A stretch of 36,119 nt of DNA from Embleya sp040605455 (GTDB lineage: Bacteria; Actinomycetota; Actinomycetes; Streptomycetales; Streptomycetaceae). Shown here piece by piece: positions 1-7,359 of the stretch. The position numbers and the translations under genes were made by a program. The stretch spans positions 1 through 36,119 of the forward strand of contig NZ_JBEXCV010000094.1 of assembly GCF_040605455.1 (NCBI RefSeq), in the 5' to 3' direction. Under the pieces are notes generated by a model. It ran no database searches. It had not been told where the DNA came from and saw only the letters and a program-made list of their open reading frames with translations. Each line of letters starts with the position of its first letter. The first letter of the stretch is position 1.

Positions 1-27
1 TTGCACACAACAACAGCGGGAGTCAAG

Positions 28-89
28 CCCCGAAGGACTTCCAGCGTCGACCACTACTGTAAGTGGTCGGCTTCGGAAGTCCTTCGGGG
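28..89. repeat. Imperfect 28-bp palindrome: two abutting copies of a terminal-repeat sequence
   Basis: Positions 28-42 are a perfect reverse complement of 75-89, and the match continues imperfectly to 55/62. The inner tips meet around 53-63. The right arm lies just beyond the transposase stop codon. A third copy, in the same orientation as the left arm, is at 3364-3393. The arrangement looks like the right end of one element lying tip to tip with the left end of another. Confidence 0.75.
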
Positions 90-93
90 GTGA

Positions 94-1242
94 TCATGCT
101 GCCAGCGCGACGGAGGATTCTTCTGGGTGATCGGCGGTGTGCCGGTCGAGCCTGGCCAGCAGATCGTCCAGGTCGGCGGTGGTGAACCTCCACTGGAACG
201 GCTGTGCCGTGGCGTTGTAGCGGTCTTCGAATGCTCGGAGTCGGTCCCCGACCTGGGCAAGGTCGGTGAAGTCGTTGGGTTGGACGACCTTGCGCTGCAC
301 GACGGAGAAGAAGATCTCCACCTGGTTCAACCAGGAGGCGTGCACGGGGGTGTGGGCCATGACCGCGTTCGGAAACGCCTTGGTGAGACGGTCGATGGCC
401 TTCTTCCCCCGGTGGGAGGAGCCGTTGTCGACGATCCAGTAGACGCGTTTGGCGCTCGTGTAGGGCTCGGTTGTCATGACCTGGGTGACCAGGTTCATGA
501 AGGGGACGATGCCGGTCTTTGGCTCGCAGCGGCCGAAGACCTTCGCGCGGTGGACGTCGTAGGCGGCCAGGTAGGCCAGCGCGCCGCCGCGGCCGTACTC
601 GTGGTTGACGCGCATCGCCCGGGCCCGGCCCGGGGCCAGGGTGGGATGGCAGCGGCAGCGGGCCTGGACGGAGGTCTTCTCGTCGCCGGAGAGGACGTAC
701 TCGTCCTCGCCCAGCGGGGCACCCTCGAACGTGCGGTCGTAGAGGTCCAGGACATGCTGGGCCTTGGCGCGGAAGTCCGGGTCGCGGATGAAGATCCAGG
801 ACCGGTACTGCCAGGGCTTGAGCGCGTCCTCGCGCAACCAGCGGCGCACCGTGGACGCGGAGACGGTGTCGGTGATCCCGCGCGCAGTCAGCTCGGCGGC
901 CAGTTCGGGGCAGGACCAGCGCGACAGTGGTACGCCTGTCTCGGCGGGTAACTGGCAGGCCAGTGCCTTGGCCTCAGCGACCTGCACAGGAGTGAACCGG
1001 GCGGGGCGTCCTGAACGCTTGCGGTCGGCCAGGGCTGGCAGCCCGCCGTGGGCGAACCGGCCGCGCCAGGTCCTGACCGTGTCCACGTGCAGGTGGGTCT
1101 CGGCAGCGATCCTGGCATTACCCCGGCCACGTGCCGCGAGGAGGACGACTGCGGCACGCTGCCGGGCTTGGTGTGGAGTCTTGTGACCGTAAGCCATCTT
1201 CTTCAGTCGGTGGCGCTCGGCGGCGGTCAGCACCACTGCCAC
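94..1242 (-). CDS. IS630 family transposase
   Basis: This is a DDE transposase, a DNA-cutting and strand-transfer enzyme that moves an IS630-type element into TA sites. The N-terminal third has a helix-turn-helix with 'RIAAETHLHVDTVRTW', followed by a second DNA-binding segment ('TVSASTVRRWLRE'). The catalytic core shows the expected acidic residues: Asp in 'LSGDEKTSV', Asp in 'YWIVDNGSSHRG' and Glu in 'SWLNQVEIFFSVVQRK'. I place the start at the GTG at 1242, giving about 382 residues, because sequence upstream of 'VVLTAAERHRLKK' is low-complexity and not family-like. An upstream start at 1482 is open but unlikely. The protein looks full length and potentially active. A terminal-repeat copy lies immediately downstream. 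Confidence 0.9.
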   Translation of the reverse strand: MAVVLTAAERHRLKKMAYGHKTPHQARQRAAVVLLAARGRGNARIAAETHLHVDTVRTWRGRFAHGGLPALADRKRSGRPARFTPVQVAEAKALACQLPAETGVPLSRWSCPELAAELTARGITDTVSASTVRRWLREDALKPWQYRSWIFIRDPDFRAKAQHVLDLYDRTFEGAPLGEDEYVLSGDEKTSVQARCRCHPTLAPGRARAMRVNHEYGRGGALAYLAAYDVHRAKVFGRCEPKTGIVPFMNLVTQVMTTEPYTSAKRVYWIVDNGSSHRGKKAIDRLTKAFPNAVMAHTPVHASWLNQVEIFFSVVQRKVVQPNDFTDLAQVGDRLRAFEDRYNATAQPFQWRFTTADLDDLLARLDRHTADHPEESSVALAA

Positions 1243-1312
1243 GGCGGCGCGTATGGGCAAGTACCTGTCCCCCTGGATCCTGCGGCAGGCTGATAGACGT
1301 GAGTGATTTCGA

Positions 1313-1361
1313 CCGCTCTTCCTTCCACTTCGTTGGATCTTCAAGGAGGTAGGAAGAGCGG
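1313..1361. repeat. 11-bp inverted repeat upstream of the transposase
   Basis: CCGCTCTTCCT at 1313-1323 is exactly complementary to 1351-1361, with a 27-base loop. It sits about 70 bases upstream of the transposase start. It may be the subterminal region or promoter-proximal structure of the insertion element, but it does not resemble the 30-bp repeat at 61-90. Confidence 0.5.
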
Positions 1362-1377
1362 GTAGTGACTGGCACGT

Positions 1378-1415
1378 ATGACGGCCCTCCGACCGTGAGG
1401 TCGGAGGGCCGTCAT
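1378..1415 (-). terminator. Strong 17-bp hairpin terminator
   Basis: A perfect 17-bp stem (1378-1394 with 1399-1415) closes a GTGA tetraloop. It lies 84 bases past the stop codon of the TPR-like gene at 1499-2152 and 135 bases upstream of the transposase start. It most likely ends the MerR-clamp/TPR transcript and insulates the transposase. Confidence 0.75.
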
Positions 1416-1498
1416 GATCGTTGAAGGTTCGTCGGCGCCCAGGAAGGCGGCCGGTGGCCTGCGCGCGTGTCTCGCGTGTCACCGAGGGCCGAGGGCGC

Positions 1499-2152
1499 TC
1501 ACGCGGCGGACCGGACCTTGATCGCGTGGCTGAGGGCGGTCTGCTCTTCGTCGGGAAGGCGACGCTCGGCGTGGAGCATGCGTAGGGCGGTGGTGATGCC
1601 CTCCTCGTCCTTGGGTGTGCCGAGGCTTCCCATGTACGGGGGCAGCAGCAGGCTCAGGGCTTCGAGGTCCGTGCGCGCGCAGAGCTTGGGGAGGAGTTCA
1701 CCGACGGGGTCTTCGTGCTGCTGTGGTGCGGCCGGAGCGGTGGCACGCAGTCCTGCGGCGATGCGGTAGCGGAGCCATTGCTGGTGGGGGCCGGCTGGGA
1801 CGTCGTCGATGTGCTTGGCGGCGGACTCGAAGTGTTCGCGGGCCCGCTCGATCTGGCCCAGGTCCCTGTGGGCTCGGGCCATATTGGCGTGAAGTGAGGC
1901 GTAGAAGCCGCGGACACGTTCGTCGCCGACCTTGTCGGCCCGGGTCAGGCACTCCTGGTTCCAACGCAGAGTCTCCTGCGGGGTCGGCTGGTGCCGGGCG
2001 AGATAGTGCGCGGCGATGCACGCGTCGTAGTCGTCCTCGGCCGCCTCCCACGCTTGAAGGAACAGCTCCCGCGCTCGGACATCTCGTCCTTCGGTCTCGG
2101 CCTGCATACCCTGCGCGCACAGCTGCACGACGATGTTCTCGGGATCGGTCAC
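1499..2152 (-). CDS. TPR-like helical protein, function unknown
   Basis: This 217-residue soluble protein reads as an all-helical, tetratricopeptide-type scaffold. Helix pairs include 'GRDVRARELFLQAWEAAEDD', then 'ETLRWNQECLTRADKVGDER' and 'ANMARAHRDLGQIERAREHF'. The last of these is the clearest TPR signature, with small residues and the A-R-E-H-F spacing. There is no signal peptide, membrane segment or catalytic motif. The start is the GTG at 2152, preceded by an AGGAGA ribosome site. It lies 41 bases downstream of the MerR-clamp gene on the same strand, so the two probably form one operon ended by the hairpin at 1378-1415. Proteins of this kind are common and uncharacterised in Streptomyces. 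A role as protein-binding adaptor is inference. Confidence 0.75.
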   Translation of the reverse strand: MTDPENIVVQLCAQGMQAETEGRDVRARELFLQAWEAAEDDYDACIAAHYLARHQPTPQETLRWNQECLTRADKVGDERVRGFYASLHANMARAHRDLGQIERAREHFESAAKHIDDVPAGPHQQWLRYRIAAGLRATAPAAPQQHEDPVGELLPKLCARTDLEALSLLLPPYMGSLGTPKDEEGITTALRMLHAERRLPDEEQTALSHAIKVRSAA

Positions 2153-2193
2153 GGTTCTCCTGAGGTGAATGATGGTGCGGTGTTGAGGAAGAA

Positions 2194-3267
2194 TCAGCTG
2201 GAGGTGCTGAGGGCGACGGGCATGACCAGCGTGGTGAAGCTGCCCTGGTCTGCGGAACGCACCACGACAGGCCGATCTACGGCGGAGATCTCCAACAGAA
2301 CGTCGGGCCCGACACTGGCCTCCAGAGCGGGAGCCAGGACGGCGGGATCGAAACCGATCCGCTGGGGCAGATCTTCATGGCAGACCGCAGGAAGGATGGC
2401 GGCGTTGGAGTGATCGGCAAGAGAGACGACCAACGCGTCGTCGGCGAAGCCCAGAGCGACGCGTGCAGCGTCGCCGTGGCTGTTGACCGCGTCACGAAGG
2501 GCCAGACGATCCACGATCACGCGGTATTCGGGCGGGGCCAGGGCCGAGAGCATCTCGCGGTAGGCAGGGAACAGGTCATCGACCGTCACCAGGACACGGG
2601 ACTCTGACGTACTGCGTGCTCGGGCGCCGTCCGGTCCGACCTGGATGGTGACCTCGTGGACTCGCGCCGCCCATTGCCCGAACTCGATCAGGTCAGCCGC
2701 GTGTACCAGCAGGCGGCAGGGCCCTCCGTCGAGTGCCGCCGGCCTCAGGACGCGCATCGACAGGCGATAACGATCGGTAGCCACCAGACGAACCTCGCCG
2801 TCATCGATCTCGATGAGGACGCAACCCAGCGCAGGGAGTTCCACGTCCGAAGCCGCGGCCGGCACCACCTGGCGTACCGCACTGGCCAACTCCACGCCGC
2901 CGATTCGCGCTTCCGTCATGCTGCCCGCAGTCGAGAGGGAACGCAGAACCACGGCGATGGCGGCCTTGGCCGTCTGCGTCTGGTCCCGCATCCTCTCCAA
3001 GTGCCGCTCCAGCACCTCTCGGCCCTCGCGCTCGGGCCCGTCGAGCACCACGGTGACCTCAGCCAGCGGCAGTCCCGCTTCTCGCAGACTGCGCAGGAGA
3101 GCGGCACGGGCCTCCTGAGCAGGACTGTAGAAGCGGTATCCCGTCGCCCCATCAACCCACGCCGGCCGCAGAACGCGGCAGTCGTCGTAGAAACGCAGGG
3201 CGCTCGGAGCGAGACCGACCCGCCGCGCGAAGGCGCTGATGCTCAGTAGTTCCGTGGTGCCGTCCAT
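2194..3267 (-). CDS. MerR-type regulator fused to a DNA sliding-clamp (DnaN-like) domain
   Basis: The 357-residue protein has two parts. Residues 1-75 form a MerR winged helix ('ISAFARRVGLAPSALRFYDD', then 'GYRFYSPAQEARAALLRSLR'), followed by the usual MerR coiled helix to about residue 110. Residues 115-357 resemble the DNA polymerase III beta clamp: 'RLVATDRYRLSMRVL' matches the clamp signature ATDGYRLA, and the C-terminus 'TTLVMPV' matches the conserved clamp end. MerR proteins usually carry a small effector-binding C-terminus. Here the clamp fold probably serves as a dimerisation or ligand module rather than in replication. This fusion is known in actinobacteria but its role is not established. 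It is divergent from the kinase at 3396 and upstream of the TPR gene. Confidence 0.85.
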   Translation of the reverse strand: MDGTTELLSISAFARRVGLAPSALRFYDDCRVLRPAWVDGATGYRFYSPAQEARAALLRSLREAGLPLAEVTVVLDGPEREGREVLERHLERMRDQTQTAKAAIAVVLRSLSTAGSMTEARIGGVELASAVRQVVPAAASDVELPALGCVLIEIDDGEVRLVATDRYRLSMRVLRPAALDGGPCRLLVHAADLIEFGQWAARVHEVTIQVGPDGARARSTSESRVLVTVDDLFPAYREMLSALAPPEYRVIVDRLALRDAVNSHGDAARVALGFADDALVVSLADHSNAAILPAVCHEDLPQRIGFDPAVLAPALEASVGPDVLLEISAVDRPVVVRSADQGSFTTLVMPVALSTSS

Positions 3268-3363
3268 GGCCCCGATTGTCGACGTTCATCCAACTTGAAG
3301 GTCAACTCGCTCTTCGGCCGCGTTCCACGCCACCACCAGGCACGGGAGCTTCCTCAGCGTCAA

Positions 3364-3393
3364 CCCCCGAAGGACTTCCGGAGCCGACCACTA
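3364..3393. repeat. Third copy of the 30-bp terminal repeat
   Basis: This copy matches the reverse complement of 61-90 with about two differences, and matches 28-56 directly. It lies in the gap between the divergent MerR-clamp and kinase genes and ends three bases before the kinase GTG at 3396, so an insertion here would have replaced the kinase's native upstream region. Confidence 0.8.
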
Positions 3394-3395
3394 GG

Positions 3396-4955
3396 GTGTG
3401 CTGCGGGCGATCGGGGGACACGTTGCGTGGTAAACGGATAGCGGGACGCTACCGTCTGGATGTACCGCTGGGTGCGGGTGGCATGGGCGAGGTCTGGCGT
3501 GCCGTGGACGAGCGGTTCGACCGGCCGGTGGCCGTCAAACTGGTCCCGGTCAGCGGTGATTCGGGCCACGCGGAACGTTTCGAGCGCGAGGCCCGAGCCG
3601 TGGGTCGTCTGTCCAGTCCCCACGTGGTGACCGTCCATGACGTGGGTGAGGCAGACGTGGACGGACAGGTGTTGGGATACCTGGTCATGGAGCTGGTCCG
3701 CGGCCGTCCGCTCGGGCCGCCGGCAGGGAAGGGCCCGTCCCGCATCTCCGATGTCGTCGACTGGAGTGGGCAAATCTGTGTCGGCCTGCAGGCCGCCCAC
3801 GACGCAGGAATCACCCACCGCGACCTCAAACCGGCGAACATCCTGCTGTCCGAGTCGGGAACAGTGATCCTGCTCGACTTCGGCATCGCTCGCCTGGCGG
3901 AGTTCACCGGCAGCGCCTCGCTGACGGCGACGGGACACGCGATCGGCACCCCGGCCTACATGTCGCCGGAACAGATACGCGGCGACTCGGGTCTGGACGC
4001 GCGCAGCGACCTGTACTCCCTGGGGTGTGTGATGTACGAACTCCTCACAGGGGTCGTTCCGTTCGAGGGCCCTCACTGGTCCGTCCTGGTCAAGCACATG
4101 AACGAACAGCCCCGAACCCCGCAGGAACGCCGCGTCGAGATCCCCACGGCCCTGACCCGCCTCGTGCTCGACCTGCTCGCCAAGGCCCCGGACGACCGCC
4201 CGGTAGGCGCCGACGAAGTATGCCGACGCCTACGGGCCATCGCCGAACCGCCCACACCCGCCCGTTCCGTCCCCGTGCACCTACCCCTCACAGAACCCAG
4301 GCCCAGGCCCAGGCCGACCAAGCGCAATACCCCGCCCCGGGCCACGCCGACGCCGCGGCCCGACCCCGCAAAGGCAGCTTCCGATGACGCTGTCGAGAGC
4401 AAGAAACGGCCCAAGCGACCCGGTTGGCCGGGTACGCGCGCGGGTGCTGCGGGCGGGACACTGGTCGGACTCCAAGCGGCGTTCCTCGCGAACTGGTCGA
4501 CCACCTGGGCAACTACGCTCGGCGCAACCACGGCCCTGGTCCTGATGTCCGTGCTCGGCATCGCCAGTCTTGAGGACCCGCAGACCGGTGACGACGACCA
4601 CCTGGACATCCTCGTCTATCTCGCCCTCGCCGCCCTGGTCGGCGGAATCCTGTTGTTCTGGCCGTCGATTCCCTGGTGGTGGGCTCTCGTTGCGTCGATA
4701 ACCACTGGGCCCGTGCTGGTCGGCTGTTCGTATCCCGTCCACAGCGTGATCCGATCCGTGACGCACCGCGATGGCGGACTGGAGAGCTACGCCTCCAGCG
4801 TTGCCGCGGTCAACGCCGTCCAATGCGGTCTTGTCCTCGCGCTCGGCCGCGGCGTCGGCGCCGTGCCCTCGTTCCTCGTGGCCTACGCGTTGTGGATGGT
4901 CGTGGCATGCGGGATCGGCGTGCTGCTTCCCCGGCCGATCATCCGACGACGCTGA
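3396..4955 (+). CDS. Membrane-anchored Hanks-type Ser/Thr protein kinase
   Basis: This is a eukaryotic-like protein kinase that phosphorylates Ser/Thr residues from ATP. Seen from the N-terminus: the glycine loop 'LGAGGMGEVWRA', the ATP-anchoring Lys in 'RPVAVKLV', the catalytic loop 'THRDLKPANILL', 'LLDFGIARL' and the activation segment end 'GTPAYMSPEQIRG'. All key residues are present, so it should be active. A proline- and arginine-rich linker follows, then hydrophobic stretches near 4440-4560, 4600-4660, 4665-4750 and 4800-4940 that look like several membrane helices. There are no PASTA repeats. The start is uncertain: GTG at 3396 or TTG at 3423, the latter beginning just before 'GKRIAGRYRL'. 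The 5' flank is an insertion-element repeat, so the original promoter may be lost. Confidence 0.9.
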   Translation: MCCGRSGDTLRGKRIAGRYRLDVPLGAGGMGEVWRAVDERFDRPVAVKLVPVSGDSGHAERFEREARAVGRLSSPHVVTVHDVGEADVDGQVLGYLVMELVRGRPLGPPAGKGPSRISDVVDWSGQICVGLQAAHDAGITHRDLKPANILLSESGTVILLDFGIARLAEFTGSASLTATGHAIGTPAYMSPEQIRGDSGLDARSDLYSLGCVMYELLTGVVPFEGPHWSVLVKHMNEQPRTPQERRVEIPTALTRLVLDLLAKAPDDRPVGADEVCRRLRAIAEPPTPARSVPVHLPLTEPRPRPRPTKRNTPPRATPTPRPDPAKAASDDAVESKKRPKRPGWPGTRAGAAGGTLVGLQAAFLANWSTTWATTLGATTALVLMSVLGIASLEDPQTGDDDHLDILVYLALAALVGGILLFWPSIPWWWALVASITTGPVLVGCSYPVHSVIRSVTHRDGGLESYASSVAAVNAVQCGLVLALGRGVGAVPSFLVAYALWMVVACGIGVLLPRPIIRRR

Positions 4956-4997
4956 CCGACCGGGCCGTTCCCCCTTGGACAACCGCCACTCAGGCTG

Positions 4998-5281
4998 ATG
5001 AACCTGTGGGTGCCGACGACGGCGGTCGTCATGGGTGGTATCTCGCCGGCCAAGGTCGGCTACAACCAGTACCTACGCTTCGCGGCACCGCTGCCGGCCA
5101 CCCGACGGGCCGACGCGCGCTCGCCGGCATCCGGGAGGGTGGACGCCCACTGGTACTCGCTGCGGCCCTTCAGGCGTATCTGCTCCGACCACCAAACCGG
5201 CCGGAGCCCTTGTTCATCCCCGACGACACCGCCGCCCTGCGCCGCTTCGCCGACCGGGTGCACACCCGCGCGGCCGGCTGA
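4998..5281 (+). pseudogene. Small frameshifted gene, function unknown
   Basis: From the ATG at 4998 the first ~35 codons ('MNLWVPTTAVVMGGISPAKV' onward) have coding-like base composition. Near 5100 the coding signal moves to the frame one base earlier, where it reads 'RPLVLAAALQAYLLRPPNRP' and ends 'RRFADRVHTRAAG' at 5281. A single missing base in the run of C and G near 5097-5115 would join the two parts into a protein of about 95 residues. I do not recognise the family. It follows the kinase by 42 bases and precedes the terminator at 5314, so it may once have been the kinase's operon partner. Confidence 0.45.
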
Positions 5282-5313
5282 ACTGCGCCCGGCGGAGCGG
5301 GAGAACGGCGAAG

Positions 5314-5344
5314 GGCCCGGGTCGGAAGCACTCCGACCCGGGCC
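5314..5344. terminator. 13-bp hairpin, probably a bidirectional terminator
   Basis: GGCCCGGGTCGGA at 5314-5326 pairs perfectly with 5332-5344 around the loop AGCAC, followed by TCTTGTTG. It ends the kinase transcript from the left and lies 43 bases beyond the stop codon of the minus-strand fragment at 5388. Confidence 0.8.
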
Positions 5345-5387
5345 TCTTGTTGCCGCCTGACTCGACGTCAGACGCTACTCACGCCGT

Positions 5388-5540
5388 TCAGGGCGTCGCC
5401 CCCAACCGCCGCCAGGGCCGCCCGCCGTTGGGTTCGGCCAGCCCGGGTTCGACCGTGGTGTACCACTGGGCGTACCAGAACCAGCCCTTCCACGCCACGT
5501 ACGCGGCCGACGAGCCGGCCGGGGCGCCGGCGAGGATGTG
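5388..5540 (-). pseudogene. C-terminal fragment of an unknown minus-strand gene
   Basis: Read on the minus strand, about 50 codons with strongly GC-biased third positions end at a TGA at 5388. They include an aromatic-rich stretch 'YVAWKGWFWYAQWYTTVEPG'. No matching upstream part exists: beyond about 5540 the coding signal switches to the plus strand. The fragment therefore seems cut by a rearrangement. The family is not recognised. Confidence 0.45.
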
Positions 5541-6041
5541 CGTTTCGCGCTCAGGAAGCGGTTCGCCCGGGCCTTGTCCGTGTCGCCTGGAGACGAGGAC
5601 GCCCGGGCCGGGCTCGACGACCATCTGCGGGTGGATTTGTGCCGGACATTCGACGGGGCTCAGCCGGACGGGAAGCTCCGTGTCCGCGAGGTACGGGACC
5701 TGCTCCGGCGCGATCCGGAGTGTGCATTCGCCCGGAGGTGGCTCGGCGATCACTACGCGGAGAAGGCAGTCACAGCAGCGGTGCGTGGGCGTACCGACCA
5801 AGCGCGGTCCGCCGTGTGCAAGATGCTCCACTACGACGACCACGCGGGCCCGTATGACCAGGAATTCGTCGACGAGAAGCTCGTTGAACTCCTGCTGGAG
5901 GAGGCCGAACGCGCTGCGGACAAAGACACGCGTGCCGGAGCGAAGCGCCGCGTGAAACTCCTCACTGCGGCCGCCGACGTCGCGGACCGGACTCGCGTCG
6001 GCGTCAGCGGGGAGCCCACCGGACAGGAAACCCTCTTTTGA
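5538..6041 (+). CDS. Unknown helical protein, probably 5'-truncated
   Basis: The plus-strand frame from about 5538 to the TGA at 6041 has clear coding composition and gives about 167 mostly helical, charged residues, for example 'VRDLLRRDPECAFARRWLGD' and 'EKLVELLLEEAERAADKDTR'. There are no membrane segments or catalytic motifs I can identify. No convincing start codon or ribosome site precedes it, and the sequence just upstream is the end of a gene on the opposite strand, so the 5' end is probably missing. The stop overlaps the TTG start of the next gene (TTGA at 6038-6041), which suggests they were once translated together. Family not recognised. Confidence 0.55.
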   Translation: MRFALRKRFARALSVSPGDEDARAGLDDHLRVDLCRTFDGAQPDGKLRVREVRDLLRRDPECAFARRWLGDHYAEKAVTAAVRGRTDQARSAVCKMLHYDDHAGPYDQEFVDEKLVELLLEEAERAADKDTRAGAKRRVKLLTAAADVADRTRVGVSGEPTGQETLF

Positions 6042-6322
6042 CCGACGGCCCGGCCGTCCCGGACGGCGAGAGTCCCGAGTTGCCTTCCATACCCTGGTTC
6101 GGCCCCACACTGCACGAACTCGTGCCCGGCACTCCGCTTGGCGCCCGTCCTCCGTTGCTCCGCAAACAGGCAGCGCAGGCGCAAACCGCGGCTCGGCGCG
6201 ATCCGGTACAGACCGAGCGCATCCGCCGGGCCGACCAGAACTCCCGCAGCGTCGTCGACGCCGTCGTCGCCGAAATGCTCACCCCACCCCTTCCCGATCG
6301 CGCTTCCGAGGAATGCATGTGA
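6038..6322 (+). CDS. Small hypothetical protein in a coupled gene string
   Basis: This 94-residue protein starts at a TTG overlapping the preceding stop and ends at a TGA overlapping the GTG of the next gene (GTGA at 6319-6322). Both overlaps suggest translational coupling. The N-terminal third is proline-rich ('PGDESPELPSIPWFGPTLHE'-like). The rest is a charged helix rich in Arg, Ala and Gln ('RKQAAQAQTAARRDPVQTER'). No known domain, signal peptide or membrane segment is visible. It probably works with its neighbours, all of unknown function. Confidence 0.5.
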   Translation: MTDGPAVPDGESPELPSIPWFGPTLHELVPGTPLGARPPLLRKQAAQAQTAARRDPVQTERIRRADQNSRSVVDAVVAEMLTPPLPDRASEECM

Positions 6323-6737
6323 ACAGTTCCTCCCCGGCCGCCATCACTGGCCCCCTGTCCGAGTGCGACAAACTGCGCCGCCGAGTCGAGGCGCTGTCAC
6401 GCAAGCGGGACGAGGCCGAGGCCCGACTGCGAGCCTTTTCGGTGACGGAACCGTGTCGCATGTTGTGGACCCCATGCTGGCCGTCGCCCACGGGGCGGCC
6501 GTGGAAGCCGGCCTGCTCGACACCCTCGACTGCCCCGCCGTGACCTGCACCACCGAGCGCATCCCCGCCACCGCCGACGCCTGCCCGGACTGCGCCACTT
6601 CGCTCCTAGGCGCCCCGACGGTGGACTGTCCGGGCTGCCACGTGCCCGCCCCCGAAGGCAGTGCCGGCTGCGCTGTCTGCGCCGCAGACCTGTCCGGATT
6701 GCACGGCTCAACCGCACCCGAGTGCTCGCCGTCGTGA
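6319..6737 (+). pseudogene. Coiled-coil plus zinc-ribbon protein, frameshifted
   Basis: Starting at the GTG at 6319, the first ~40 codons encode a charged coiled coil ('CDKLRRRVEALSRKRDEAEA'). At about 6436-6440, in CCTTTTC, the coding signal moves one base back. The second part reads 'MLAVAHGAAVEAGLLDTLDC' followed by paired cysteines: 'CPDCATSLLG', 'CPGCHVPAPE' and 'CAVCAADLSG', a likely zinc-binding ribbon. One lost base in the T run would join both halves into a protein of about 139 residues. This could be a sequencing error, a real mutation or, less likely, a programmed -1 shift. Its stop overlaps the start of the next gene (GTGA at 6734-6737). Confidence 0.5.
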
Positions 6738-7359
6738 GTCGGAAGGCGTACGAACTCCATTACCGCTACGTGGATTTCCTGAAGACCTGGGACAAGGAGG
6801 TCACCTCCGCAGAGCGCGACGCCCTGACCGATGCCATGGCGGACCTGGTGCCCTCGGCAGGGGCGAACCCCTGGGCCGTTCCTTGGACGGAGTGCTCGAC
6901 TCGGCCCGCGACACATTGGAGGTGTGTGAACAGACTCGGAGTGCCGGGGCTCGAGTAAACGTCGTCGCCCGGTACGGGCGTGGGCTGCTACCGCTGCCGC
7001 TCCTGGAGAGGCTGCGGAAGGCCGGCGAAGCGGTGGGGGACGCGCGCAGGGCCATGGACGTCGAGAAGATGCGAGCTGCCGCGGAACAGGCCGAGGACCT
7101 CTGCACCGGAGTCGATCCGGCGATCCACACCGCGATCCTCACCATCCGCTTGGCCGAGCAGGACTCATACCCGACGTCGCTCCGCAAGGAAATCCTGGCA
7201 GCCCGCGATGCCCTGCGCGACGCAGTGAAGCACGGCGATCAGGACGCCCAGGACGCCCAGCTCGTACACCTCGGGCGTCTCGCCGAGCGAGGCCGTGGTC
7301 AGTTCACGGACGTGGTCGCCGCGTCTTCGGCCGGGGGCGTGCTGCCGTCCCGACGGTGA
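6734..7359 (+). pseudogene. Helical protein of unknown function, frameshifted
   Basis: From the GTG at 6734 the sequence reads 'VSRKAYELHYRYVDFLKTWD' and continues coding-like to about 6865. There, in the run GAACCCCTGGG, the coding signal moves to the frame one base earlier and continues as 'SLDGVLDSARDTLEVCEQTR' to the stop at 7359. The downstream part is a long series of amphipathic helices ('EKMRAAAEQAEDLCTGVDPA', 'RKEILAARDALRDAVKHGDQ'). If repaired it would be about 207 residues. No catalytic motif is seen. It is the last member of the coupled string that begins near 5538. Confidence 0.5.

Larger units (their letters stand above)
62..3393. mobile_element. Possible IS630-type element with passenger genes
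   Basis: The 30 bases at 61-90, read as reverse complement, match 3364-3393 at about 28 of 30 positions, and TA dinucleotides lie at the outer tips, as expected for IS630/Tc1-mariner insertions. Between these ends lie the transposase, a TPR-like gene and a MerR-clamp gene. A normal IS630 element is only 1.1-1.3 kb and I see no second copy of the repeat just upstream of the transposase. Either this is a long passenger-carrying unit, or the repeat at 3364 belongs to another copy. The boundaries are therefore tentative. Confidence 0.4.

Noticed and set aside
127..951. Plus-strand open frame opposite the IS630 transposase
   Set aside because: Shadow of the transposase; Gly/Val-rich with no motif.
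1378..1415. Riboswitch or small RNA reading of the 17-bp hairpin
   Set aside because: A single perfect stem with a tetraloop just after a gene is adequately explained as a terminator.
6430..6445. Programmed -1 frameshift in the zinc-ribbon gene
   Set aside because: CCTTTTC is a weak slip site, no downstream pseudoknot is evident, and neighbouring genes have similar one-base losses, so error or decay is simpler.
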